Shown piece after piece: positions 55,902-64,000 of a stretch of DNA of 64,000 nucleotides. A program made the translations under genes and the position numbers. The notes beneath the pieces were generated by a model. The model ran no database searches. It worked only from the letters and a program-made list of their open reading frames with translations, and was not told the DNA's origin. This stretch comes from Halomonas dongshanensis (GTDB lineage Bacteria; Pseudomonadota; Gammaproteobacteria; Pseudomonadales; Halomonadaceae), in assembly GCF_024790395.1 (NCBI RefSeq), contig NZ_JAJISC010000004.1, positions 392,009-456,008 of the forward strand, given 5' to 3'. The stretch's first letter is position 1. Every line of letters starts with the position of its first letter.

Positions 55902-57164
55902 TTAGCGCTCGCGCAGCGCCTCACGCGCGTGGTTGATCGGTTTGATGAGGTAATCGAAGATCGTTTTGCTACCAGTGCGAATATCGACGGTAGCGATCAT
56001 TCCTGGCGTGATGGGAAAGCGTGTGCCCGCCTCGTTCACCAGGGCATCGTTTTCGGTCAGAATGAAGACCCGATAGTAAAAGACATCTGGCTGCGTTTCA
56101 TCCTGAATGGTATCGGGTGAGATCAGCACTACCTCGCCGTCCAAGCCACCGTAGGTGGCGTATTCATAGGCGGTGATCTTGACCTTGGCAGGCTGGCCAG
56201 GATGGATGAACGCGACATCACGCGGGGAGATGCGCGCCTCGATCATTAGCTGATCGTCCAGTGGGATGATCTCCATCACCCGCCCGTTGGGCGGCACTAC
56301 CCCGCCAATGGTGGTCACTTCGATGTCGTTGACGATCCCCCTGACCGGCGAGCGCAGCGTCAGCCGCTGCAGGGCATCGGAGCGGCCGCGAATGACCGAC
56401 GATAACGCCTCTACTTCCGCGCGCGCCTTGGAGAGCTCCTCGCGCGCCATGATCAAATACTCCGAGCGCACTTCGGTCGCCTGAAGCTGTAGCTCGCTCT
56501 CCTGACGCCTCAGTCTGAGTACCTCGACGTTGCTCGCCGCCCCCACGTCGAGCAGAGAACGAGTGATACGCAACTCGTCGCGCACCAGCGAAAGCGATTC
56601 TTGAATCCCACTCAGCGAGGTTTCGAGCCCGCGTCGCCGAGTCTGGTACAGAAGCGTCTCGATGGCGATGAGATCGGGGTAGTCGTCGAGCTCCTCGGGG
56701 AAGCTGAGGGGTTCATCGTTGACCTCGGCCTCCAGGCGCGACACGCTAGCCAGCGCCGCGCGATAGCGCGCCGCCGTCTCCCCCACCGTGGATTCGGTTT
56801 GGGTCGGGTCGAGCTGGGCCAGTATCTGCCCCTGTTCGACGATATCGCCCTCGCGTACCCGCAGATCGGCCACAACCCCACCTGCCATGGACTGAATCAC
56901 CTGCTCGCGTGAGGAGGGCACCACGCGGCCATCGCCGGTCGAGACTTCGACTACCTCGGCGAAGTAGGACCACACGCCGAACATCAGCAAGAGCGCGAGA
57001 ATGATCCATACCACGCGCGTCGAGCGCACTACGGTGGCATCGTCGACCTCATCGTTATAGCGTCGCCGATCCTCGTCATAGTCGAGGAGTAAGGTGGTGT
57101 CCTCGGCAGCGCGCTGGCGCGCTGGCGCGTCAAAGCCCTCCTTTTTCGTGCCGCGCTGCTTCAT
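55902..57164 (-). CDS. Type I secretion membrane-fusion protein, LapC/HlyD-like
   Basis: A 420-residue periplasmic adaptor. A cytosolic tail of about 50 residues precedes one membrane helix, VVWIILALLLMFGVWSYF, then a lipoyl half-motif (SMAGGVVADLRVREGDIVEQG), a long alpha-hairpin with coiled-coil pattern at about 120-280, the second lipoyl half (LRSPVRGIVNDIEV) and a beta-barrel domain ending near the C-terminus. It bridges the ABC exporter and the TolC-like channel. The start overlaps the ABC gene stop by ATGA. It is close in length and layout to LapC. Confidence 0.92.
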   Translation of the reverse strand: MKQRGTKKEGFDAPARQRAAEDTTLLLDYDEDRRRYNDEVDDATVVRSTRVVWIILALLLMFGVWSYFAEVVEVSTGDGRVVPSSREQVIQSMAGGVVADLRVREGDIVEQGQILAQLDPTQTESTVGETAARYRAALASVSRLEAEVNDEPLSFPEELDDYPDLIAIETLLYQTRRRGLETSLSGIQESLSLVRDELRITRSLLDVGAASNVEVLRLRRQESELQLQATEVRSEYLIMAREELSKARAEVEALSSVIRGRSDALQRLTLRSPVRGIVNDIEVTTIGGVVPPNGRVMEIIPLDDQLMIEARISPRDVAFIHPGQPAKVKITAYEYATYGGLDGEVVLISPDTIQDETQPDVFYYRVFILTENDALVNEAGTRFPITPGMIATVDIRTGSKTIFDYLIKPINHAREALRER

Positions 57165-59359
57165 GCCTCACCTCCCATCGCGCCTGCGCTTTGGTTAGGC
57201 CGCGCGGGCGGCGTCTTGCCCGAGAGTCTGGCCAACACCACCTCTTTGGTGTCATCGAGTACGATGCGCCCGCCGTCGACCACGATGATGCGATCGACCA
57301 GGCTCAGCAGGCTCATGCGATGGGTCGCCACCAGCAGCGTCTTGCCTGGAAGCCAGGCTCCCAGCTGCTGGATGAAGCGCTTCTCGGCGGCTTCGTCCAG
57401 CGAGGCCGTCGGCTCGTCCAGCAGCAGTACGTTGGGCTGGCGAATCAACAGGCGCGCCAATAGCAGCGACTGGCGCTGACCGCCGGAGAGGCCTAAACCG
57501 CCCTCCAGCACGATATGGTCCAACCCATCCGACAGCTTGCGCACGAAGTCGCTGGCGCCGCTCAAGGCAAGGGCAGCCAGGGCGTCATCGTCAGTGGCGC
57601 CCGGCGCGCCCATGATCAGGTTGTCGCGCAGCGTGCCGTGGAAAAGCCGCGCGTTTTGACTCAATAGCGCCACGTCGCGGCGCACGTCGGCAGGGTCGAT
57701 ATGCGCTAGGCGAACGCCGTCGAGCAGCAGTTCGCCGCTCGCCGGCTCAAGCAGCCCCGAGCAGGCCTGCAATAGCGTCGACTTACCCGCGCCGTTACGC
57801 CCGAGCAAACCGATACGCTCACCGCTGGTGATGGTGAGGCGTTTGACATCGAGCGCTGGCGTGGCGTCCTCCTGGGCGTAGCGAAAGCGGGCGCTTTCGA
57901 ACGCGTAGTCTCCTCCGAGATAGGCGCGATGGATACGCCGCGCCGACTCGGGGTTGTCCACCTCGCGTGCCATGATGGTATTGAGGCTGTCGGTCGCGAC
58001 CTTGGCCTGCTGCCACTTACTCAGCACCTGGGTCAGCTGCGCCATGGGCGCCATCATCCGCGTAGCGAGAATGGAAGCCGCCACTAGCGACCCCACGGTC
58101 AGATCGCCGCTCATCACCATCGGAGCGCCGAAGAAAACCACGGCGGCGAACACCCCGGTTTGCACTGTTTGGCTCCACACGCTCAGGGTATTGGTGATAT
58201 AGCGCAAACGCAGGTTCACATCGGCAGTCACCGCATTGAAGTGGTTCCACTGGTTCTGAAAGTGCGGCTCGGCCTGTAGGGTCTTGATGTCTTCCATCCC
58301 CTGTACCGACTCCACCAGCATGGCGTTGCGCAGCGAAGCATCGCGCATCGACTCGCTGGCGAGTTCGCGCAGACGACGCTGCACCAATAGCCCCGGCACC
58401 ACCATCAGCACCAAGGCGACTAACGGCACCAACACCAAGGGCCCGGCGATGTACCAGAACACGGCAGCGAAGAGCAGGAAAAACGGCATGTCGGCACAGG
58501 CGGTCACCGTGGTTGAAGTGAGCAGTTCGCGCACGTGTTCGAGCTCGCGAATTTGCGAAATGAATGTGCCGGTCGAGCGCGGCCGAGCGCTGTTTTTGAT
58601 TCGCAGCGCATGTCCATAAACGCGATCGGAGGCGCGCAGATCGGCACGTTTGCCTAATAGGTCAGTGATCCGCACCCGCGAGCGGCGCAAAATGAAATCG
58701 AACAGCAGCGCCAACATGACGCCGCTAAACAGCACGTAGAGCGTCGGCATCGACTCGGCGGGAATGACCCGGTCATAGACCTGGCGCGAAAAAATCACCC
58801 CGGCGAGGGCCAAGGTGCTAGCCATCAAGGAGGCCAGCATCACGTGCCCATAAGGGCGCAAATCGCGCAGTACGATCCGCCGCAGCCAGTGGCGGTCGAA
58901 GGGTTGGATATAGTCGTCCACTCGCGCATCGGGGATCGAGCGCGCCGGGCGCAGCACGATGGCCGTCATGACCCGCTCGCCTAGTTCATCGAGGGTCATG
59001 GCGCTGCGGTTGCCGCCATCGCCGCTGAACACCAGGCCGACATGACGCTGGCCGTCCAGCGATTCGAGCATCGCCAGTTGGCCATCATGAAACTGTACGA
59101 TCATTGGTAATCGCCACGGCGTCAGGGTCGCGGGCTCAAAGCGCGCCGTGGTCAACGACATGCCCAACTGACGCGCCATGGTGCGCAGCACTTCGCCTTC
59201 GGGCGCCTGAGCCTGCCAGGCAGCCCCCAAGCGGACGTTCTCACTGGAGTATTCGAGCCGATAGTGCTTGGCGACCAGCAGCATCATCTCGATCCAGTGA
59301 TCGAGGCTTGCCTGCGAGTACGCTTTTGCGGCGCGCGGCGTGGGGTCGGGCTGCGTCAT
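57161..59359 (-). CDS. Type I secretion ABC exporter, LapB-like
   Basis: A 732-residue exporter. Residues 1-140 form a C39-like domain without the catalytic cysteine, so it should bind rather than cut the substrate. Six membrane helices lie at about 170-460, and the ATPase has Walker A GLLGRNGAGKSTLLQ, signature LSGGQRQSLLLAR and Walker B VLLLDEPTASLD. Such C39-like exporters move large RTX or adhesin proteins. It overlaps both neighbours by ATGA. The Gly-Leu-Leu repeat protein encoded upstream is the likely cargo. Confidence 0.94.
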   Translation of the reverse strand: MTQPDPTPRAAKAYSQASLDHWIEMMLLVAKHYRLEYSSENVRLGAAWQAQAPEGEVLRTMARQLGMSLTTARFEPATLTPWRLPMIVQFHDGQLAMLESLDGQRHVGLVFSGDGGNRSAMTLDELGERVMTAIVLRPARSIPDARVDDYIQPFDRHWLRRIVLRDLRPYGHVMLASLMASTLALAGVIFSRQVYDRVIPAESMPTLYVLFSGVMLALLFDFILRRSRVRITDLLGKRADLRASDRVYGHALRIKNSARPRSTGTFISQIRELEHVRELLTSTTVTACADMPFFLLFAAVFWYIAGPLVLVPLVALVLMVVPGLLVQRRLRELASESMRDASLRNAMLVESVQGMEDIKTLQAEPHFQNQWNHFNAVTADVNLRLRYITNTLSVWSQTVQTGVFAAVVFFGAPMVMSGDLTVGSLVAASILATRMMAPMAQLTQVLSKWQQAKVATDSLNTIMAREVDNPESARRIHRAYLGGDYAFESARFRYAQEDATPALDVKRLTITSGERIGLLGRNGAGKSTLLQACSGLLEPASGELLLDGVRLAHIDPADVRRDVALLSQNARLFHGTLRDNLIMGAPGATDDDALAALALSGASDFVRKLSDGLDHIVLEGGLGLSGGQRQSLLLARLLIRQPNVLLLDEPTASLDEAAEKRFIQQLGAWLPGKTLLVATHRMSLLSLVDRIIVVDGGRIVLDDTKEVVLARLSGKTPPARPNQSAGAMGGEA

Positions 59360-61245
59360 GGTATGAGGCTCACTCCTTGCACGATGGCGTCGTTCAGACC
59401 GAAGGCGGGGCGAATGTCAGCGACGTTATAGAGGCAGTCGATCTGTAACCGATAGAGGTCATAGCGGGTGTTGGCCTGGTCGAAGCGCGACTGATGGATC
59501 TCCTGCTCGGCGTTGAGCAAATCGAGCAGCGAACGCGTGCCCAACGCCAAGTACTGCTGGCGGTAGAGCGCTTGGGTCTCGGAGATACTGCGTGCCCTTG
59601 CCTCCAGCGTATCGAACTGGCGCGCCAGGTTATCGGTTTGGCTACGCGCCTCGCGCAGGTTGCGTGAAAGATCGAGAAGAACTGAGTCGCGTGCGGCTTG
59701 GGCAGTTTGTAGGCCAAAGTCCGCTGCGCGGCGGCGCGCGCTGGTGGCACCCCCTTGATAGAGGTTGCTCGATAGGTTCAAACGGATGGTGACGTCGTTG
59801 TCGTCATCCTGAAAATTGGGCTGGTTCAAGAACTGGCTGAACCCGGCATCGAGAGATAGTGTGGGAAAATAGGCCGACTGCGTTTGCGCAATAATGGCCT
59901 GAGCCTCGGCGCCCTGAGCCTGAGCCGCCAATAGCTCGGGAACGTTATCGAAATCATCCGACGCCAACGCACAGGACTGCGTAAGCTCCTCGGGGAAAGT
60001 GTTGGCCACCTGTACTGGGCCACTCTGGCCGGTCAACGACTGTACGGTATTGAGCCAGACCTCGCGCTGCGCCTGCATCTGCTGCAGCGTTGCCACAGCG
60101 CCCTCGACCCGCGACTGCGCCTGAATCTGATCCGAGCGCGTGCTCGCGCCGAGCTCCGAGCGCGTCGTCGCCAACCCCTGCAGCTCCTCTAGCCCCGCCA
60201 CCTGTTCATTGGCAATTGCGATCATGGTCTCAAAGCGTTGTGCTTCGATGACCGCCTGCGCCGTATCCCGGGCGAGCGTATCCATGGCGATCCACACCCG
60301 TGCTTGGTCGCGCTCCACGCCAAAACTCGCCGCATCGACGCTGTTGCTCACGCGGCCGAAGTCATACAGCATTTGCGATGCCGATAGAGTAAAGGCGTCT
60401 TCTGATCCATTGGTGGAGGAGCGCCGCTCGGTCGTAATCCCCGCGCTAATCTGCGGGAAGTACCCCGAACGCGCGATATTGACCTCTTCCCCCTGCTGAT
60501 AGAGCTGGCCCAATGCCTCGCCGATGGAGGGATGCCAGGCAATGGCCATCTGTACCGCTTCGCGCAGAGTCAACCCCTCAGCTCTGCCACCGGCAGGCGG
60601 TGGAAGCGGTGATACCGCCTGCTGCACGGTAGAACCCCCAACGCCCACCGAAGGCTCGGTAGTGGCTGATGGCGTCGATGGTATGGGCAAGCTCACCGGA
60701 TCTGTCGTCGTCGACTCGTCTGGCGTTATAGCGGCTACCGGCGGCGGCGTTGCAGCGGGGACAGAAGGCCTCGCCGTCTCATCGATTGCGGCAGTAAAGC
60801 TTGTTCTGGGCTCAGGTGAGGGGCGCGACGCGGGCTCGGGCTGCGCTGACGCTACTGCAGGCGAAGGCTCCGCTGAAGGCAGCGTAGTGGTAGGCATAAC
60901 GGCGAGTCTTGCCGGTTGCGTACGCGAAATGACCGGAGGCTGAGCAGGCATGGGGTTGGTGCTCCCAGAGGGCGCAGGCAGTGGCCGAGCGCTAGGCGCC
61001 AATCGCTGCACCAAGCGCCCCTCGGCGTCGCGCTCTACCTCCGCCGCCGGAATGAACGCATGGCGATCCACACACGACGCAGATGCCGCGCTAGGCACCT
61101 GCGGGCGGATACTCTGCCGCGACGTAGGCGGCCCCGACATGCCCGCCATTCCCTGCGCCCATACGGCCGTATGAAGCCCCCCCACGATGACGCCACCGGC
61201 CAAGATCGATACCAGCCAGCAAGCCCATCCCTTCGATTCCTTCAT
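59356..61245 (-). CDS. TolC-family outer membrane channel with a long Pro-rich N-terminal extension
   Basis: A 629-residue outer membrane factor, about 150 residues longer than common TolC proteins. An N-terminal signal (VSILAGGVIVGGLHTAVWAQ) is followed by about 180 residues rich in Pro, Ala, Ser and Thr that look unstructured. The channel domain begins near residue 215 with GLTLREAVQMAIAWHPSIGEALGQ and shows the usual two repeats (DFGRVSNSVDAASFG, then LYQGGATSARRRAADF), LGTRSLLDLLNAEQE. It ends the export path for the ABC and fusion proteins encoded next. First gene of the operon. Confidence 0.9.
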   Translation of the reverse strand: MKESKGWACWLVSILAGGVIVGGLHTAVWAQGMAGMSGPPTSRQSIRPQVPSAASASCVDRHAFIPAAEVERDAEGRLVQRLAPSARPLPAPSGSTNPMPAQPPVISRTQPARLAVMPTTTLPSAEPSPAVASAQPEPASRPSPEPRTSFTAAIDETARPSVPAATPPPVAAITPDESTTTDPVSLPIPSTPSATTEPSVGVGGSTVQQAVSPLPPPAGGRAEGLTLREAVQMAIAWHPSIGEALGQLYQQGEEVNIARSGYFPQISAGITTERRSSTNGSEDAFTLSASQMLYDFGRVSNSVDAASFGVERDQARVWIAMDTLARDTAQAVIEAQRFETMIAIANEQVAGLEELQGLATTRSELGASTRSDQIQAQSRVEGAVATLQQMQAQREVWLNTVQSLTGQSGPVQVANTFPEELTQSCALASDDFDNVPELLAAQAQGAEAQAIIAQTQSAYFPTLSLDAGFSQFLNQPNFQDDDNDVTIRLNLSSNLYQGGATSARRRAADFGLQTAQAARDSVLLDLSRNLREARSQTDNLARQFDTLEARARSISETQALYRQQYLALGTRSLLDLLNAEQEIHQSRFDQANTRYDLYRLQIDCLYNVADIRPAFGLNDAIVQGVSLIP

Positions 61246-61607
61246 TCACGCCCCCAGCGACTGGCCTGCGTTACTCTAAGCACTTTCCAAAAAGGACTTT
61301 GTACAAGCGGCTCTTCAAAAAGGACTCTATAGAAGTAAGCTATAAAACAAGAATTACTAATCGCGCAAAATAAAATATATTCACTTATTTTTTTATACAC
61401 TTCATTAAAGCGACACACATTTTCCGAGAAACCACTTTTTGATCAAAGAGTTATTATTTCAATCAGATCACTAAAATGCCTTCGCTATAAGAGCAGCTTA
61501 CCCACCTCTTTTGCAACTATTCTCGCTAACAAAATGACACACGAAGAAAACGGCGCCGGTTGAGTGACTTTTCCGATGTCGTTTAGGCCTCCAAGATGCG
61601 AACACCA
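61246..61607. other. AT-rich leader of the secretion operon
   Basis: About 360 bases, the most AT-rich stretch of the window at roughly 61330-61520. I find no gene. The element CAAAAAGGACT occurs twice at 61288-61298 and 61316-61326, just before the tolC-like start. The secretion operon promoter must lie here. Confidence 0.5.
61288..61326 (-). repeat. Direct repeat in the tolC-like leader
   Basis: CAAAAAGGACT is repeated with a 28-base shift. On the transcribed strand it reads AGTCCTTTTTG. It may be a regulator site or a duplicated leader segment. Confidence 0.55.
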
Positions 61608-61640
61608 CAAAATAAAACACCGGGCCCTAAGACCCGGTGT
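61608..61640 (-). terminator. Terminator after the Gly-Leu-Leu repeat gene
   Basis: ACACCGGG (61617-61624) pairs with CCCGGTGT (61633-61640). On the minus strand it is followed by TTTTATTTTG. It separates the repeat-protein transcript from the tolC-lapB-lapC-ligase operon. Confidence 0.8.
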
Positions 61641-61662
61641 AAAGGGGTTAAACCCGCGTTGG

Positions 61663-64000
61663 TTAGATGATAGAAGCCTGATGATCCCATTCGTCTTGAA
61701 GCGGACTGCGCTCCGGTGTCATCTCGGCCAACATCTCGGTCGGATCCGACTCGTCGGTAAGCGCCATACCATCGTCCTCCTCGTCGGATGCCAACGGCTG
61801 CGTTTCTTCGGCCTTGGCAATCACCCCGCTCTCCTCCAGGCTCTGCACAAGATCGATCTGCGCTTCGGCGTCTACCTCCAACGGCTCGCTCTGAGTAAGA
61901 AGTGAAGCCACCAGCGCATCGGTATCGAAGGTATCTACCGAAGCGATAGCGCCGACCTCATCATTACTGCCGGTATCGAGCTCGGGCAGGTTAGCAAAGG
62001 AGAAGAACGTAATCTCCTCGGGATGATCGCCTACAGAAGCCAAGCTTTGAACATCATCGGTGCTATCTAGCTCGTTGGTGCTCAGTAAGCGAGAGCCAGA
62101 GGCACTGCGTCCGCCACCAAGTAGACCGCCAATACCACCAATGATATCGCCCAAGCCGCCGCCAATATCCCCAATGATACCGCCAATTCCCCCTACGAGG
62201 TCGCCGATTAGGTTTCCGACTTGACCCAATAGACCTTGATCAGACAACAGCCCGCCTAGCAGTCCATTTTCACCCAACAAGCCACCAAGTAGCCCCCCTA
62301 TCTCTTCGGTACCCAACACGTCGTTGAGCAGTCCATCGTCGCTAGTGAGCGCACTTATGATGCCGCTGATCAGACCCGTCTCCTCATCTAGCAAGCCATC
62401 GATGAGTTCTTGGTCGCCAATACCCTCTAGGGCACCTCCAGGCTGGAGCAGGCCATTCAGTAAGCTATTAGGGCCAATCAAATCGGTTAGCAAACCGTTA
62501 CCCTGGTCACTCGTTAGCTCGACCGAACCTTGGAGACTGATCAACAAACCGCCAGAGCCAATTACCGGCGAGAGAAGACCGGCTACCAAGCCATTGCTTC
62601 CTAACAAGCCACCTGCATTCGCCGCAGGATCGCCCACGAGGCCACTTAAGAGACCGCCTTCACCCAGTAGTGTATTGAGAGTTTCGGTGACCAGCCCATT
62701 CTCGCCGAGCAGACCCGAGAGTAGCTCGCCGTTATCCAGGCCTTGGTCACCCAGCAGACCGCCGACCAGGCCGTCTTGGCCCAGCAGACCGTCCACCAGA
62801 TCGCTGACCACGTTGCCCTCGAGCGGCGTACTCAGCAGGTTACCTAGCAAGCCGTTGGGACCCGCCACGGTGTTGAGCAGATTGCCGACCAGGCCATCTT
62901 CGCCCAGTAGACCACCATCACCCCCCAGCAGGTCATCGCCAGTGAGGCCGCTTAGCAGACCATTCTCGCCGGTCAGGGTGTCGAGCAGGTTGGTCACCAG
63001 GCCGTCTTGACCCAGCAGACCCGAGAGCAGCTCGCCGTTACCCAGCTCCTGGCCACCCAGCAGACCGCCGACCAGGCCGTCTTGGCCCAGCAGACCGTCC
63101 ACCAAGTCGCTGACTACGTTGCCCTCGAGCGGCGTACTCAGCAGGTTACCTAGCAAGCCGTTGGGACCCGCCACGGTGTTGAGCAGATTGCCGACCAGGC
63201 CATCTTCGCCCAGTAGACCACCATCACCGCCCAGCAGGTCATCGCCCGTGAGGCCGCTTAGCAGGCCTTGCTCGCCGGTCAGGGTGTCGAGCAGGTTGGT
63301 CACCAGGCCGTCTTCACCCAACAGACCCGAGAGCAGCTCGCCGTTGTTACCATTTAGTCCTCCAAGTAAGCCTTCACTGTCTAGCAAGGCTGCCAGCACG
63401 CCTTCTTGACCAAAGAGCCCATCTAGCAAGCCAGTAACCAAGTCATCGTTGAGTTGTTCACCGCCGATGAGACCCGCTAGTAAGCCAGCAGGACCTACCA
63501 GATTATCCAGTAGTCGACTTACTAAGCCGTTTTCACCCAAGAGATCGCTTTCAAGATCACTTAGTAGGCCACCCTCACCCAGCAAGTCATCGAGCACCTG
63601 GGATACAAGGCCGTCGTTACCTAAGATCTCACTGAGCAACGCTGTTTTATCTTCAACCAAATTACTCAGCACACCATCGGCGCCTAATAGGCCTGTCAAC
63701 AAGCCGTTCGGACCTAGCAAGCCATCGATAACCTCATTACCAAGATTCTGGCCTAGCACGTCCTGACCCAGCAGGTTTGCCAAGAGGCCTTGGTTACCGA
63801 GCAGTGAATCGAGCAGGCTGTTAATAAAGCCGGTATCGCCGAGCAGGTCACCGTCGGTCAGACCGCTCAGCAGACCTTGCTCGCCCAGGAGGGTGTCGAG
63901 CACTTGGGCCACGACACCGTCGTTGCCCAGGACGCCGTCGAGCAGGCCATCCCCTTCGCCCAGCAGGCCATCGAGGACGCCACCGTTACCCAACAGGCCG
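61663..64000 (-). CDS. Gly-Leu-Leu repeat protein, probable type I secretion substrate (5' end outside the window)
   Basis: At least 779 residues, open to the right edge. From the left of what is visible almost the whole length consists of 12-25 residue units such as GLLGEDGLVGNLLNTVAGPN. Two near-identical 102-residue repeats lie at 63007-63312 and 62701-63006. The repeats end near residue 640 with GGIGGIIGDIGGGLGDIIGG, and a non-repeat acidic C-terminus follows, closing with LQDEWDHQASII, a shape like type I secretion signals. No RTX calcium nonapeptides (GGxGxDxUx) are seen. The partner exporter genes lie next door. I cannot name a family; a cell-surface or biofilm protein is a guess from context. 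Confidence 0.7.
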   Translation of the reverse strand, partial: GLLGNGGVLDGLLGEGDGLLDGVLGNDGVVAQVLDTLLGEQGLLSGLTDGDLLGDTGFINSLLDSLLGNQGLLANLLGQDVLGQNLGNEVIDGLLGPNGLLTGLLGADGVLSNLVEDKTALLSEILGNDGLVSQVLDDLLGEGGLLSDLESDLLGENGLVSRLLDNLVGPAGLLAGLIGGEQLNDDLVTGLLDGLFGQEGVLAALLDSEGLLGGLNGNNGELLSGLLGEDGLVTNLLDTLTGEQGLLSGLTGDDLLGGDGGLLGEDGLVGNLLNTVAGPNGLLGNLLSTPLEGNVVSDLVDGLLGQDGLVGGLLGGQELGNGELLSGLLGQDGLVTNLLDTLTGENGLLSGLTGDDLLGGDGGLLGEDGLVGNLLNTVAGPNGLLGNLLSTPLEGNVVSDLVDGLLGQDGLVGGLLGDQGLDNGELLSGLLGENGLVTETLNTLLGEGGLLSGLVGDPAANAGGLLGSNGLVAGLLSPVIGSGGLLISLQGSVELTSDQGNGLLTDLIGPNSLLNGLLQPGGALEGIGDQELIDGLLDEETGLISGIISALTSDDGLLNDVLGTEEIGGLLGGLLGENGLLGGLLSDQGLLGQVGNLIGDLVGGIGGIIGDIGGGLGDIIGGIGGLLGGGRSASGSRLLSTNELDSTDDVQSLASVGDHPEEITFFSFANLPELDTGSNDEVGAIASVDTFDTDALVASLLTQSEPLEVDAEAQIDLVQSLEESGVIAKAEETQPLASDEEDDGMALTDESDPTEMLAEMTPERSPLQDEWDHQASII
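62701..63312 (-). repeat. Two tandem 306-base repeats within the Gly-Leu-Leu gene
   Basis: Units 63007-63312 and 62701-63006 are nearly identical at the DNA level (102 codons each), differing by a few bases, for example GQELGN against DQGLDN near the end. This points to recent duplication or ongoing homogenisation. Confidence 0.88.

Noticed and set aside
62701..63312. Possible CRISPR-like repeat array
   Set aside because: The repeats are 306 bases long, in frame and code for protein; there are no short spacers.
62324..63409. Pro/Ser-rich open frames on the plus strand opposite the repeat gene
   Set aside because: They mirror the Gly-Leu-Leu codons on the other strand and have no ribosome site.

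Overview
The window looks like chromosome of a high-GC gammaproteobacterium, most likely a Halomonas-type member of the Halomonadaceae. This rests on pseudomonad/oceanospirillad-style gene order (P-type ATPase/SafE - hemN - anr; DUF294 protein - DUF4212/acetate symporter - hybrid kinase - regulator - acs; dapA-bamC-purC) and on overall protein similarity judged by eye. No phage, IS element or CRISPR array was seen.

Layout. 1-7.2 kb: a catabolic cluster on the minus strand (class V aminotransferase running off the left edge, CaiB/BaiF CoA-transferase, crotonase-fold protein, TRAP transporter MQP, GlcG-like protein) with a divergent FCD-type GntR regulator. 7.2-12.6 kb: glycolate oxidation locus glcC / glcDEFG, with a FadR-type operator between the divergent units. 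12.6-13.3 kb: a five-gene tRNA operon (Val-Asp-Asp-Val-Asp) with its own promoter and terminator. 13.6-19.5 kb: remnant of the cbb3-oxidase maturation region (a CcoI-like P-type ATPase without its phosphorylation domain, a SafE/DsbD_2 protein), a siderophore-esterase-like gene, hemN and anr/fnr. 19.4-33.3 kb: ttcA, a catalytically degenerate DnaQ-like protein, a cNMP/CBS/DUF294 protein, and an acetate island (DUF4212, symporter, CrbS-like hybrid kinase, CrbR-like regulator, acs). 33.5-52.4 kb: housekeeping genes (sprT, YecA-like, clsB-like, rsmJ, tsaB, adk, aceF, aceE, ampD, GNAT, trmO-like, purC, bamC, dapA, bcp, perM-like, tusA-like, bepA-like) followed by two tRNA-Lys genes. 52.7-64 kb: a type I secretion locus on the minus strand: a very repetitive Gly-Leu-Leu protein (5' end outside the window), then tolC-, lapB- and lapC-like genes in a coupled operon that ends in a 1062-residue fusion of an alpha/alpha-toroid-like region with a complete MurF-like ligase.

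Working together: glcDEF oxidises glycolate to glyoxylate, and the left-edge aminotransferase could transaminate glyoxylate. CrbS/CrbR-like proteins probably control acs and the acetate symporter. Anr probably controls hemN. The most unusual items are the toroid-MurF fusion in the secretion operon, the Gly-Leu-Leu repeat protein, the ATPase lacking its P and N domains, and the exonuclease-like protein without its DEDDh residues.
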